A DNA stretch of 64,000 nucleotides from Chitinophagales bacterium (GCA_015654595.1 JAATGQ010000074.1:1-64000); one strand, 5' to 3'; counted from the stretch's first letter, positions 47,377 to 56,252 are shown. Numbers and translations: made by a program. Notes: a model not told the origin generated them from the letters alone.

Positions 47377-47601
47377 AAAGATGAAGGCCTAATTTACGAA
47401 GGATACAATAAGCGTTGGGAAAATACAAGGCCAGTTGTCGGGATAAAGTCTTTATCGCCACTAAATTCGGGTTGCGGTCCGTGATGGTATCGCCGGACCC
47501 AGCCGGTGATCGTCGGAACTGATCATGCAGATGTGGTCCCGGCTTAGACCCTGATCCTATATATCGCAAGCTGGATGTAACAACAGGCAGGAAGAATCAC
47601 A

Positions 47602-47634
47602 AGACAGGGCCGACCCCAAAGGGAGGCCCTGTCT
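47602..47634 (-). terminator. hairpin after the radical SAM gene
   Basis: AGACAGGGCC (47602-47611) pairs with GGCCCTGTCT (47625-47634), 13-base loop; T tail weak. Confidence 0.55.
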
Positions 47635-47666
47635 ATCTCCGGCCGGAATCCACCAAACCCCGAACA

Positions 47667-49871
47667 CTATAACATCAACAACCCCACCTTATACAAGGTA
47701 TTCACCGGCTTATTATCCCAGAAAAGCTCAAAATCCTCCAACCCTGCCGCGGCATAATTATCCATCACCTCCTGCAACGTAAGCAACTTCGTATTAGCAA
47801 CCGACAACCTCCCCAATATTTCAGCCAGCCAATTACCCTGCTCACGGGATACACTGATACTATACGGCTTGCGCTTATCCTGAAAGGTCAGCGAAGCCAC
47901 TTCCCAGCTATTGCCTTTTTTGCTTTTTACAATATGTTCTACAACAGGCGGCCTGCCCAGGTAAACAATCTTTGTCGTAGGTTTCGCCGCACTGTACTCT
48001 TCCTTTTCCAGGATCTTCTGAATATGATCAGGCGCCACCTTCGTTTTCGGCACCTTGAAATCAAACCATTTCCCCAGCGGGTCGTTAAGTCCAATGCCAT
48101 GCATATAGTTGAATAACGACTTCTTCAGTCCAAATGCAAACTCTTCATGCCTGGCGCCTGTTTCATCGATATGTTCAAGATCATTGTTGGCAAAGGCCCC
48201 CACAAGCGCTGACACTCTTTTCACGTTGAACTTCCCGGGTTGCATGCCAATAGGACTATGCGCCGTCATGGTAAACAAATGCCAGAAAGCCGACTGCAAT
48301 ATACCCGCCGCAAATAACTGACGAACCATCTCCAGCGAATCGATCGTCTCCTGCTCAGTTTGCGTGGGAAATCCATACATCAGGTAAGCATGCACCATGA
48401 TACCCGCCTCCGTAAAATGCCGGTTAACCTGGGCTACCTGCGCTACAGTAATGCCTTTTTGAATAAGCTCCAGCAGTCGGTCACTTGCCACTTCCAGCCC
48501 CCCGGAAATAGCAATGCAGCCGGAATGTTTTAGTAAAAAACAAAGATCACGGGTAAAACTCTTTTCAAAACGAACATTGGCCCACCAGCTTACCGTAAGC
48601 TTGCGCCGGATGATCTCCAATGCCAACGCCCGCATCATGGCCGGCGGAGCAGCCTCATCTACAAAGTGAAACCCATTCTGCCCCGTCTGTTTCATCATCT
48701 CCTCCATCCTGTCTACCAGTAAAGAAGCGGCTATCGGTTCATAGAGTTTGATATAATCGAGTGAAATATCACAAAAGGTACATTTCCCCCAATAACAGCC
48801 ATGCGCCATGGTAAGTTTATTCCATCGTCCATCACTCCACATCCGGTGCATGGGGTTTACCACCTCGATAGCAGAAATATATTTATCGAGCAAGAGATCG
48901 CTATAATCGGGCGTTCCCACCTGCGCCTGCTTATAATCGGGGCAACTTGTATTGTTGATATATTGTACCGCTACATCCCGCAGCGTAAACGTTCTTTTTA
49001 ATTCCCCGGCAGACTGATCTCCTTCTACGAGCCGCACCAGCTGTTCAAGAGGCGCTTCGCCATCGTCGAGCGTTATAAAATCGAAGAACCCGAACACACG
49101 CGGGTCGCTGAGAGAACGCAGTTCTGTATTGGCAAAGCCACCGCCCATAGCCACTTTCACTTCGGGATAGTGCTGCTTGATCCATTGCCCGCAACGCAAA
49201 GAAGTATACAAGTTGCCGGGAAAAGGAACAGAAATAGCCGCCAATCTTGGTTGCAGCCTTTCCATATGCGCCTTCAACAGCCTGATCAGCAATTCATCGA
49301 CAAACGTATACTCCTTTTGAAGCGCGCCATACAACTCGTCAAAGCTGTTGGCGGAACGTCCCAGCTTTTCGGCATAACGGCTGAAACCAAAATGCTCGTC
49401 CACACACTCGCTTATAAGGTCGGAAAGATCCTCCAGGTACATCGTTCCGAAATGCTTGCCTTTGTCCTGTATCCCCATCGAGCCAAAAGCCCAGTCCAGG
49501 TCCTCCAACTGCGCAAACCGGCTGGCTTCCGGAAGAAAATCCCTTTTGCATATACGATGCGCCAGGGTAGGATTCCGCCCCTGCAGGAAACCAACGACGT
49601 CATCGATGGTATCGATATAATCCTCCCGCAAAGCCACCATACGGGCTGCATTCCCGGACAACGGCTGCCCAAGCCGGTCGATACGATCGAACAATTCCTG
49701 TAACCCCTCACGGCAAAACAACGCCAAAGTCACCTCAATCCCCAGATCGCTCTGAAAGGAACGGATATTTTTGGTGTTCAGAAAGCCCTTCAGATAAGCA
49801 GTCGCCGGGTAAGGCGTGTTAAGCTGGGTGAAAGGTGGAGTAAGCAAAAAGACAGGAACGCTCAATATCAA
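47667..49871 (-). CDS. B12-binding domain radical SAM protein
   Basis: About 734 residues from a TTG at 49871 (or 49865); the frame is open to 49952, but a full promoter (49912-49881) sits inside that extension. The N-terminal part has VFLLTPPFTQLNTPYPAT and a cobalamin-type Rossmann region with VKVAMGGGFANTEL and FITLDDGE. The radical SAM barrel carries the cluster HGCYWGKCTFCDIS (C-x4-C-x2-C), and GGLEVASDRLLELIQKGIT, then a C-terminal extension of about 180 residues. Members methylate or rearrange unactivated carbons; substrate unknown and no pathway genes are adjacent. Confidence 0.88.
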   Translation of the reverse strand: MILSVPVFLLTPPFTQLNTPYPATAYLKGFLNTKNIRSFQSDLGIEVTLALFCREGLQELFDRIDRLGQPLSGNAARMVALREDYIDTIDDVVGFLQGRNPTLAHRICKRDFLPEASRFAQLEDLDWAFGSMGIQDKGKHFGTMYLEDLSDLISECVDEHFGFSRYAEKLGRSANSFDELYGALQKEYTFVDELLIRLLKAHMERLQPRLAAISVPFPGNLYTSLRCGQWIKQHYPEVKVAMGGGFANTELRSLSDPRVFGFFDFITLDDGEAPLEQLVRLVEGDQSAGELKRTFTLRDVAVQYINNTSCPDYKQAQVGTPDYSDLLLDKYISAIEVVNPMHRMWSDGRWNKLTMAHGCYWGKCTFCDISLDYIKLYEPIAASLLVDRMEEMMKQTGQNGFHFVDEAAPPAMMRALALEIIRRKLTVSWWANVRFEKSFTRDLCFLLKHSGCIAISGGLEVASDRLLELIQKGITVAQVAQVNRHFTEAGIMVHAYLMYGFPTQTEQETIDSLEMVRQLFAAGILQSAFWHLFTMTAHSPIGMQPGKFNVKRVSALVGAFANNDLEHIDETGARHEEFAFGLKKSLFNYMHGIGLNDPLGKWFDFKVPKTKVAPDHIQKILEKEEYSAAKPTTKIVYLGRPPVVEHIVKSKKGNSWEVASLTFQDKRKPYSISVSREQGNWLAEILGRLSVANTKLLTLQEVMDNYAAAGLEDFELFWDNKPVNTLYKVGLLML

Positions 49872-49880
49872 AAATTTATG

Positions 49881-49912
49881 CAAAAATAGGCTAAAACAAG
49901 CCTGCTCGCAAA
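49881..49912 (-). promoter_or_regulatory. radical SAM gene promoter
   Basis: Minus-strand TTTG (49912-49909), 20 bases, TATTTTTG (49888-49881). Start of transcription near 49874, essentially at the TTG start codon. Confidence 0.75.
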
Positions 49913-50022
49913 TCCCCGTAAGGCTGCCCCCAACCCAGGCGCTTTCCCGCACTACTAAAAAAATGAGCCCATAAACCTCCCTCCCTATCCATACCTTAGC
50001 TATCTAATTACAATCCAGATAT

Positions 50023-51096
50023 ATGCGCAAAATATTCTGCCTTTTGCTCGCCATTTCTGCCCTAACGATCCAATCAATTGCCCAGCAGGTCTTAAAAGTA
50101 GGCGTCGCCGGCCTTAACCACGACCACGTCTACGGCCTCATGGAACAATACCGGAAAGGCAAAGTCGTCATCCTCGGCATCGCAGAAGCCGACACACAGC
50201 TTATAAGAAAATACAAAACAAGATACGCTCTTCCCGATTCGCTTTTCTACCCTAACGTATCAGCGATGCTGGAACACATACACCCCGATGCTGTCCTCGC
50301 CTACAACGCGATCGTAGACCACCTGTCGGTTGTGGAAGCGGCGGCGCCAAAAGGAATTTCAGTAATGGTCGAAAAACCATTAGCAATGAACATGACGCAA
50401 GCCAGTAAAATGGAAGAACTCGTCAAAAAATATCATATTCAGCTACTGACCAACTACGAGACAACCTGGTACCCGACCAACCAACAACTGGCCCGAATGA
50501 CCCGGGATCAGCAAGCCATCGGCACAGTCCGGAAAATGGTCGTACACGATGGGCACCAGGGACCAAAAGAGATCGGATGCAGCCCCGATTTCCTGAAGTG
50601 GTTGACCGATCCGGAAAAAAACGGCGGCGGAGCCATCGTCGACTTCGGATGCTACGGAGCCAACCTGATGACAGGGATCATGAACGGACAAGCGCCAATC
50701 GCAGTAACCGCCATCACCCGCCACTACAAACCCGACGTATACCCGAAAGTTGACGACGACGCCACCATCCTGCTGGAATACCCCGGAGCAACAGGCATCA
50801 TCGAAGCCTCCTGGAACTGGCCCTTCAGCATAAAAGACTGGGAAGTCTTTGGAAGCACAGGCTACCTGCACGCACTAAACGACAAAACGCTCCAGGAACG
50901 GCTTAAAAATTCATACACAGACATCGACGTACAGCCGGCTGCCTACACCGACAACCTCGCCTACCTCGCCGACGTATTAAGCGGCAAGATCAACGCCGAA
51001 CACGATCTTTCTGGCCTGTCCTATAACCTGATCGTTGTTAAAATACTCGATGCAGCACGCCGGTCAGCAAAAGAAGGCCGCCGGATCACACTGTAA
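50023..51096 (+). CDS. secreted Gfo/Idh/MocA family oxidoreductase
   Basis: 357 residues. Signal peptide MRKIFCLLLAISALTIQSIA cut near AQQ, then the NAD(P)-binding fold (VLKVGVAGLNHDHVYGLMEQ, AEADTQLIRKY) and the family motif MVEKPLAMNM near residue 117. The C-terminal half is the substrate-binding sheet with GGGAIVDFGCYGANLMTG. Exported members of this family occur in Bacteroidota and act on sugars or sugar derivatives. A Sec leader without a twin arginine is unusual for an NAD-dependent enzyme. Confidence 0.88.
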   Translation: MRKIFCLLLAISALTIQSIAQQVLKVGVAGLNHDHVYGLMEQYRKGKVVILGIAEADTQLIRKYKTRYALPDSLFYPNVSAMLEHIHPDAVLAYNAIVDHLSVVEAAAPKGISVMVEKPLAMNMTQASKMEELVKKYHIQLLTNYETTWYPTNQQLARMTRDQQAIGTVRKMVVHDGHQGPKEIGCSPDFLKWLTDPEKNGGGAIVDFGCYGANLMTGIMNGQAPIAVTAITRHYKPDVYPKVDDDATILLEYPGATGIIEASWNWPFSIKDWEVFGSTGYLHALNDKTLQERLKNSYTDIDVQPAAYTDNLAYLADVLSGKINAEHDLSGLSYNLIVVKILDAARRSAKEGRRITL

Positions 51097-51174
51097 TCTC
51101 GCTCCGCCAACTCAAGGATGCACCACCCACTCATGCGGGGCCACCATTGATAGCATTCCACCAACTCATTCATC

Positions 51175-51202
51175 AAATAGCCGGCAGCACTGCCGGCTAT
51201 TT
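51175..51202. terminator. bidirectional terminator overlapping the HxlR gene end
   Basis: AAATAGCCGGCA and TGCCGGCTATTT pair perfectly around GCAC. The HxlR stop codon (51197-51199) lies inside the stem; the plus-strand gene ending at 51096 can use it as well. Confidence 0.75.
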
Positions 51203-51547
51203 GCCTATTATCTCCTTCCGATGCTTCACACCCCACTCTGTCAGACTGTCGATAATCGTCTGTATAGACTTTCCATGAGGCGTAAGCTCATACTGAACCG
51301 TTATAGGCTGCGTATCCAGGACAGTCCGCTTGATTAGCTTGTTCAACTCCAATTCCTTCAACTCCTTGCTCAACATCTTGTTCGAGATCCCCGTCACATC
51401 CGCCAGGATATCCGAAAACCTCCTCGAATTATAAAAGCAGAGGGAAGAAAGAATGGTCAGCTTCCATTTCCCGTATAACACGTCCATCGAATCCTGGACA
51501 GCCCTTAGCCTCCCCTTGCAATCCCTTTCAAATTTGTTGCATTCCAT
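51197..51547 (-). CDS. HxlR family transcriptional regulator
   Basis: 116 residues, winged helix. C10 in the N-terminal RDCKGRL, then VLYGKWKLTILSSL, the recognition part ISNKMLSKELKELELNKLI and the wing TVQYELTPHGKSI. Thiol or aldehyde sensing is known in relatives with a conserved N-terminal cysteine. It is divergent from an SDR gene with five GTTAC motifs in the shared promoter, so it probably represses both. Confidence 0.92.
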   Translation of the reverse strand: MECNKFERDCKGRLRAVQDSMDVLYGKWKLTILSSLCFYNSRRFSDILADVTGISNKMLSKELKELELNKLIKRTVLDTQPITVQYELTPHGKSIQTIIDSLTEWGVKHRKEIIGK

Positions 51548-51552
51548 GATAA

Positions 51553-51628
51553 GTTACTTTGTTACCTGCAGGTTACTGTTACTTTTGGTTACAAAAGTAC
51601 CAAAATAAACAAGACCCCTCTAATTTTG
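51553..51628. promoter_or_regulatory. divergent HxlR/SDR promoter with five GTTAC motifs
   Basis: GTTAC occurs at 51553, 51561, 51572, 51578 and 51588. A minus-strand TACTTTTG (51599-51592) serves the HxlR gene and a plus-strand TAATTTTG (51621-51628) the SDR gene. The motif run covers the HxlR transcription start, fitting autorepression. Confidence 0.65.
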
Positions 51629-51653
51629 TAGCTCAAGAATAAAACAAAGAAAC

Positions 51654-52409
51654 ATGAGCAAACTAAAAGACAAAGTAGCAATCGTTACAGGCGCATCAAA
51701 AGGAATAGGAGCTTCTATCGCAAAACACTTCGCGGCAGAAGGAGCAAAAGTCGTTGTAAACTACGCATCAAGCAAAGCAGACGCAGAGAAAGTCGTCAGA
51801 TCCATAACGGAAAAAGGAGGAACAGCCATCGCAGTACAAGGCGACGTAGCAAAAAGCGCGGACGTGACCCGGCTGTTTGAAGAAACAAAAAAGGCTTACG
51901 GCAAACTCGATATCCTGGTCAACAATGCTGGTGTCTACGCATTCATACCAATCGAACAGGTGTCCGAAGACTTCTTTCACCAGCAATTCAACACCAATGT
52001 GCTGGGCTCTATCCTCTCCATCCAGGCAGCTTTAAACCTGTTTGGCGACAAAGGCGGCAACATCATCAACATCAGTTCCTGCGCCAGCAAAACCCCTATG
52101 TCAACAGCATCGGTTTATTCAGCAACAAAGGCGGCACTGGATGCCATTACGGTTGCCCTGTCAAAAGAACTGGGAGCAAAAAAGATCCGTATCAACTCCA
52201 TCCTTCCCGGCCCTGTAGAAACAGAAGGCACCCATACCGCGGGAATGATCGGCAGCGATATGGCAAAGCTCCTGGTCGCAAACACCCCGCTCGGCCGCAT
52301 GGGCCAGCCAGAAGACATTTCAAAGGCAGCCGTATTCCTTGCTTCCGACGAAGCATCCTGGGTAACAGGCGAACTGATCTCTGTCGGGGGCGGCATCTAC
52401 GGCTTCTAA
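51654..52409 (+). CDS. SDR family oxidoreductase
   Basis: 251 residues, classical SDR: TGASKGIG cofactor loop near residue 13, NNAGVYAF, catalytic Ser in NISSCAS, YSATK, and a PGPVETEGTH segment. NADPH preference is suggested by the NYASSKADAEK basic/polar loop. Closest types by sequence are 3-oxoacyl-ACP reductase-like and glucose-1-dehydrogenase-like enzymes, often under HxlR control and active on quinones or aldehydes. Single gene with a good terminator. Confidence 0.93.
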   Translation: MSKLKDKVAIVTGASKGIGASIAKHFAAEGAKVVVNYASSKADAEKVVRSITEKGGTAIAVQGDVAKSADVTRLFEETKKAYGKLDILVNNAGVYAFIPIEQVSEDFFHQQFNTNVLGSILSIQAALNLFGDKGGNIINISSCASKTPMSTASVYSATKAALDAITVALSKELGAKKIRINSILPGPVETEGTHTAGMIGSDMAKLLVANTPLGRMGQPEDISKAAVFLASDEASWVTGELISVGGGIYGF

Positions 52410-52434
52410 CACCCCTCTAACACCCTCCTCAAAA

Positions 52435-52463
52435 CAAACAAGGCAGCCTTGCTGCCTTGTTTG
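52435..52463. terminator. bidirectional terminator after the SDR gene
   Basis: CAAACAAGGCAG and CTGCCTTGTTTG, 12-base stem with a five-base loop, ending in GTTTGTATAAAA on the plus strand. Confidence 0.75.
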
Positions 52464-52472
52464 TATAAAAGA

Positions 52473-52721
52473 CTATAATACCCCAAAGAGTCTGTTCTTA
52501 TAATCAATTATTACAGTATTCTTCAAAAAGAAAACATTCCCCGTCAGACCCCAGATTTTTGCAAACTTATAAAAGTCATTGAAAGTGTTCTTTTCATCGT
52601 AATAGACAAGAGATCCGCTAAGCGCTTTACTTCCAAACTTTACAACTTTTTTAGTCCTGACTCCATAAAAAGTCAGCTGCTTCCCCCAACTAGAGACGAC
52701 CAAAGCATCTTCCCTCCTCAA
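52473..52721 (-). pseudogene. short remnant, aspartyl-protease-like C-terminus
   Basis: 82 residues from a TTG; the frame stays open upstream without an ATG. The end, GLTGNVFFLKNTVIIDYKNR, resembles the last strands of retropepsin-like aspartyl proteases of Bacteroidota (the FFKN-IDYKN pattern), but the catalytic DTG half is missing. It could be a scrap or a small unknown gene. Bases here are AT-richer than in the flanks. Confidence 0.35.
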
Positions 52722-52795
52722 AAAACCAACGCAAACGTTTGCTCCACCCCAGAAACCAAAATGCGGTTAATTTTAAACGATCCAAAACGCATATC

Positions 52796-53911
52796 ATGAC
52801 CCGTTCGAAGTCTCTTCTCTTTCTGCTTCTCCTCCCCTTTCAATACCTCCAAGCCCAGCTGTCATGCCCAAAATGGGGCCCCTATGTAGTCACTACCCAG
52901 TTCAAAAATCAAAGCGGCATCCTGATGATGTCCGACGTCCTGTTCCCTTCGAAAGGAATAGCCCCCTATACCTACGCCAGCTCTATAAATTTCAAGATCG
53001 GTCACAGCGGCGGCTATTGTGGCATCCAGCAGGCAGGCTTCGAAGAAAAGCGAAAAGGCAATAACATATTTTCTATCTGGGACTTCCCAAACAAGATCCA
53101 GATCCTCGCCAGCTATAAAGACCCCGAAACCTTTGTCAGCGGCTTCGGCGGCGAAGGCACAGGCCTCCACTCCCACAGCGATTTCGGATGGAAAGCCGAT
53201 CATTGGTATACCAACATCGTCCGTGCCTGGGACAATGATGACTCTACTACCAGCGTCGGCTACTGGCTCTACGATCAATCAGAAAATACCTGGCGCCACT
53301 ACGTCACCTTTGTCGTCCCCGAAGCGCACGCTATGCTGAGCGACGACATCGGCAGCTTCCTTGAAAACTTTGCCGACGACAAAAAGACATCCAGAACCGG
53401 GGCCTACCGGGGTTACTGGTTCCTCAAAGCAGACGGCAGCTGGCATCATCCCGATTCCCTGGTCGCCAAGGCAGGTGCGGGCTCCTGGAAAGCAGAAAAG
53501 TACGGCCCTGACGGCGTCATTCTCACCTCCTGCGGATCAAAACCAGGCCCCGCCCAATATTCCTTCCCCGTTAGCATGCCCGACCGGCCCGCCTTTATAA
53601 AAACACCCGCCATCTTCGACGCAGGCGCCTACTACGATAAGACCAGCCACAAAATATGCGTCGACTGGACCATTACCCGTAACGATATGCCCCAGCTAAG
53701 CTATACCGTTACCCTCTATGACAACCCATCCTATAGCGGAACCCCGCTCGCCACAACCTCGGGAACAAACCCCGAAACAACCATGACCGCCCTCTCCGTC
53801 CAGGGCATCGAACTCCAAAAACAAAGCTATTATATAACCGTCCAGGTAAAAGACATCTTCGGCCAGTCATCCGAACTCAAAAAAATAATCCTCCAGGACC
53901 TCAAACCATAG
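52796..53911 (+). CDS. DUF3472 domain-containing secreted protein
   Basis: 371 residues from MTRSKSLLFLLLL, with signal peptide ending LQAQ. The DUF3472 pattern is visible: NIFSIWDFPNKIQ, GGEGTGLHSHSDFGWKADH, then GYWLYDQSENTW and GAYRGYWFLKADGSWH. Members are secreted and of unknown biochemistry, some near carbohydrate-active genes. The C-terminal 100 residues (from about 275) form a fibronectin-like domain. No operon partner; next gene starts 358 bases on. Confidence 0.82.
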   Translation: MTRSKSLLFLLLLPFQYLQAQLSCPKWGPYVVTTQFKNQSGILMMSDVLFPSKGIAPYTYASSINFKIGHSGGYCGIQQAGFEEKRKGNNIFSIWDFPNKIQILASYKDPETFVSGFGGEGTGLHSHSDFGWKADHWYTNIVRAWDNDDSTTSVGYWLYDQSENTWRHYVTFVVPEAHAMLSDDIGSFLENFADDKKTSRTGAYRGYWFLKADGSWHHPDSLVAKAGAGSWKAEKYGPDGVILTSCGSKPGPAQYSFPVSMPDRPAFIKTPAIFDAGAYYDKTSHKICVDWTITRNDMPQLSYTVTLYDNPSYSGTPLATTSGTNPETTMTALSVQGIELQKQSYYITVQVKDIFGQSSELKKIILQDLKP

Positions 53912-54098
53912 CCCCAATCCGTCCTGGTCTATCCACCTCTTGTTAACTATCGGATTTTCAATTTTCAACCATTTTAGCAAACAGTAAAAAAACGTCTATA
54001 GATCAACGATAAATCCAATCGACGCCCTATAATCCACGTCAATCAAAGACTTTTTTTAAAAAAATTATTTGCATTAACAGTTATCGAAAGATTTAAGT

Positions 54099-54106
54099 TA
54101 TATTTG
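54099..54106 (+). promoter_or_regulatory. -7 box ahead of the peptide cluster
   Basis: TATATTTG matches TAnnTTTG; no TTG at 19-21 bases upstream. Transcription near 54112 would put the ATG of the 28-codon ORF about 12 bases in. Confidence 0.5.
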
Positions 54107-54123
54107 GATATAAACCTAGATAT

Positions 54124-54210
54124 ATGAAAATGCCAAACCTAATCTGCAAACCAATCTCGTATTACTCATTCCTTAATCGCCCCCTTCATTACATCCCGTT
54201 CAGATCCTGA
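54124..54210 (+). CDS. possible 28-residue leader or small peptide ORF
   Basis: ATG at 54124 to TGA at 54208-54210. The product begins MKMPNLICKP and ends RPLHYIPFRS, rich in proline and aromatic residues. It sits directly after the promoter and 59 bases ahead of the glycosyltransferase ATG. Too short for a composition test; could be chance. Confidence 0.25.
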   Translation: MKMPNLICKPISYYSFLNRPLHYIPFRS

Positions 54211-54269
54211 CTTTTTTTACTGAACCTGCTTCTTATTAATCGATCCGATCTTTGGCTGAAGGGTCTTTT

Positions 54270-55679
54270 ATGCCTTTCAAAATCGGCTATCCGTCGCCGG
54301 TATCGGATACAATAAACCACTGCTTTATGCCTTTATCCTCAGTCAATTCCCTTAGCGCAAGGAACACGCCATTATTTAAATATGGCATACCAACCCCCAA
54401 CAAGCTCATCAATGCTCTATCGCTTGTTATTATCGCATTCGTCATCTACCTGCCCGTCTTTCATCATACCTTTTTAACGATGTGGGACGACCAATGGGTT
54501 GTCGTCAACCGATATACCACAACAGGCATAACGCCCGAAAACCTGTGGAATGTGCTTACCGAATACTACCACGGCCAGTACGCACCCATCAATGAATATC
54601 TCTACATTACACTGCACGCCATCTTTGGCTACAATGCTACGGCTTTTCATATAGCCAGCCTGCTCATTCACTGTAGTAATATCGTTCTTGTTTATACGCT
54701 GCTGTTGAGGCTGCTCAGATTAAGCAATAAATTTCAAGAGGTCTCCATAAACAGGATCGCATTTTTTACAGCGCTCCTCTTTACGATCCACCCATTCCTC
54801 GTCGAAGCCGTATCCTGGCTCTCTGCATCGAAAAATATCATCTACGCCACCTTCTACCTGATCGCACTCCATTATTATATATCCTATCTGCAAACACAAA
54901 AATGGAAGTTCTATCTGGCCGCTATCCTATTCTTTATTATCTCCTACGGCGGCAAAGAACAAGCAGTGACACTACCCGTCTGCCTCCTCCTGATGGATTA
55001 CAGCCTGGCAAGAAAATTCAACCGAAAACTCTGGCTTGAAAAATTGCCTTTCTTTGTTCTTGCCCTCTTCTTTGGATATATCTCCATGGACTCCCAGGCA
55101 GCCAATGGGGAAGGCATGCTGGTCGGCGGCCGCTACTACCCCCTTACTCAGCGCATCCCATTGGCTTGCTATACGGTATCGGAATATCTCACCAAATGCC
55201 TTATTCCTATAAAACTATCCTACCTGTATCCCTTCCCCAACCAGATCGGGGAACCACTTGAAACAAGATTCTGGATATATCCTCTGGCAGCCGCACTGAT
55301 CATCGCCGCCTTCTGGAAAGTATTCCGGCCTCGTTGGATGTTCTTCGGTATCGCATTCTTCCTCATTCATATCCTGCTTGTCTCCAACATTCTCTCACTC
55401 TCCCGCTTCGCCATGGTTGCCGATCGATACGTATATCTGGCATCCGTTGGCATTTTTTTCACCCTTGCCTTCCTCTTCGACAAATGGCTGACAGAAAAAC
55501 CCGCCGCACGGCCCTTTGCCTTTCTTCTGGCTGGCATCTATGTACTCTATCTCGGTGTATATACCAATCAGCGCTGTAAAGTCTGGCATGATACAGACAG
55601 CCTGAAGTACGAGTTGAGACAAGTAATAAAAGGGCGGGACGACTATCCGGAAATCCAAAAACAAATACAAATGCAATGA
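54270..55679 (+). CDS. GT-C fold glycosyltransferase, TMTC/PMT-like
   Basis: 469 residues from MPFKIGYPSP (54327 is another possible Met). About ten membrane helices. The first periplasmic loop carries TMWDDQWVVVNRYTT, the acidic pair expected of GT-C enzymes, and HPFLVEAVSWLSASKNIIYA matches the TMTC/DUF1736-type HPxxxEAVxW signature. No TPR tail follows. Such enzymes move a sugar from a polyprenyl-phosphate donor to protein or lipid outside the inner membrane. First gene of the cluster; the peptide precursor gene follows after 112 bases with a small hairpin (55715-55730). Confidence 0.78.
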   Translation: MPFKIGYPSPVSDTINHCFMPLSSVNSLSARNTPLFKYGIPTPNKLINALSLVIIAFVIYLPVFHHTFLTMWDDQWVVVNRYTTTGITPENLWNVLTEYYHGQYAPINEYLYITLHAIFGYNATAFHIASLLIHCSNIVLVYTLLLRLLRLSNKFQEVSINRIAFFTALLFTIHPFLVEAVSWLSASKNIIYATFYLIALHYYISYLQTQKWKFYLAAILFFIISYGGKEQAVTLPVCLLLMDYSLARKFNRKLWLEKLPFFVLALFFGYISMDSQAANGEGMLVGGRYYPLTQRIPLACYTVSEYLTKCLIPIKLSYLYPFPNQIGEPLETRFWIYPLAAALIIAAFWKVFRPRWMFFGIAFFLIHILLVSNILSLSRFAMVADRYVYLASVGIFFTLAFLFDKWLTEKPAARPFAFLLAGIYVLYLGVYTNQRCKVWHDTDSLKYELRQVIKGRDDYPEIQKQIQMQ

Positions 55680-55714
55680 CAACCTGCATCCGGTTTCTCC
55701 GCCAATTCTGGTAA

Positions 55715-55730
55715 CTCTCCGGAAGGAGAG
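55715..55730 (+). other. small hairpin ahead of the peptide gene
   Basis: CTCTCC-GGAA-GGAGAG, a six-base stem capped by a GGAA tetraloop, 61 bases before the ATG at 55792. Might stabilise the 5' end of a peptide mRNA. Confidence 0.4.
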
Positions 55731-55791
55731 ATATACATGCCAAAACAGTAAAAAATCAAACATGCATTTAACGCACATTAAACATTAACTT

Positions 55792-56232
55792 ATGACAAAA
55801 AAGATCATCAGAATCTCAGGCATCGCTGCGATCGTATTCGCACTAGTTGCAAATCTTCAATACGCCCTCTTTAATTACGGCCTTAAAAATCATTCCATCG
55901 GTCTCGCCGTTATGGCCCAGACAAGCACCTCCAGCGGCGGCGGAACCACGACTGGCGGTGGAACCACCGACGATTCGGATCCCTGGGTAACGACCATGCC
56001 TTCCGATATAGACGACAGCGAAGACGATAGCGGCGACTACTCTAATGACACAAGCGTCGGTCTCTCCGGAACAGGATATCAATTGGTCCAGGTAAGATGT
56101 ATAAAAGTGGGCTTCGTTATCCAGCTTCCTATCAAGAATAGCCAATTGCAAATCGCGCTGGGCTATAGAATGAAATGTAAAAAAATGGCAGAAGTTACCT
56201 GCGATGGCACAAAAGTAACCCCCTGTTCTTAA
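55792..56232 (+). CDS. secreted peptide precursor with NVEALA-like leader
   Basis: 146 residues. The leader MTKKIIRISGIAAIVFALVA is followed by NLQYALFNYGL and HSIGLAVMAQTSTSSGG, the layout of NVEALA-type leaders (basic start, hydrophobic core, conserved Asn, Leu/Ala-rich end), although the literal NVEALA is replaced by GLAVMAQ. Then comes a Gly/Thr/Ser linker (45-62), an acidic stretch (63-86) and a C-terminal domain with four cysteines, C103, C129, C137 and C145, enough for two disulfides. Next to a 6-bladed propeller lipoprotein gene as in known NVEALA contexts. The family assignment is an inference from leader shape and neighbourhood. Confidence 0.65.
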   Translation: MTKKIIRISGIAAIVFALVANLQYALFNYGLKNHSIGLAVMAQTSTSSGGGTTTGGGTTDDSDPWVTTMPSDIDDSEDDSGDYSNDTSVGLSGTGYQLVQVRCIKVGFVIQLPIKNSQLQIALGYRMKCKKMAEVTCDGTKVTPCS

Positions 56233-56252
56233 CCTGATTTTAAACAAAAAAA

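Larger units (their letters stand above)
53912..54269. other. AT-rich spacer with promoter and short ORF
   Basis: 358 bases before the peptide cluster. It holds the -7 box and the 28-codon ORF listed next; nothing else is supported. Confidence 0.55.
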
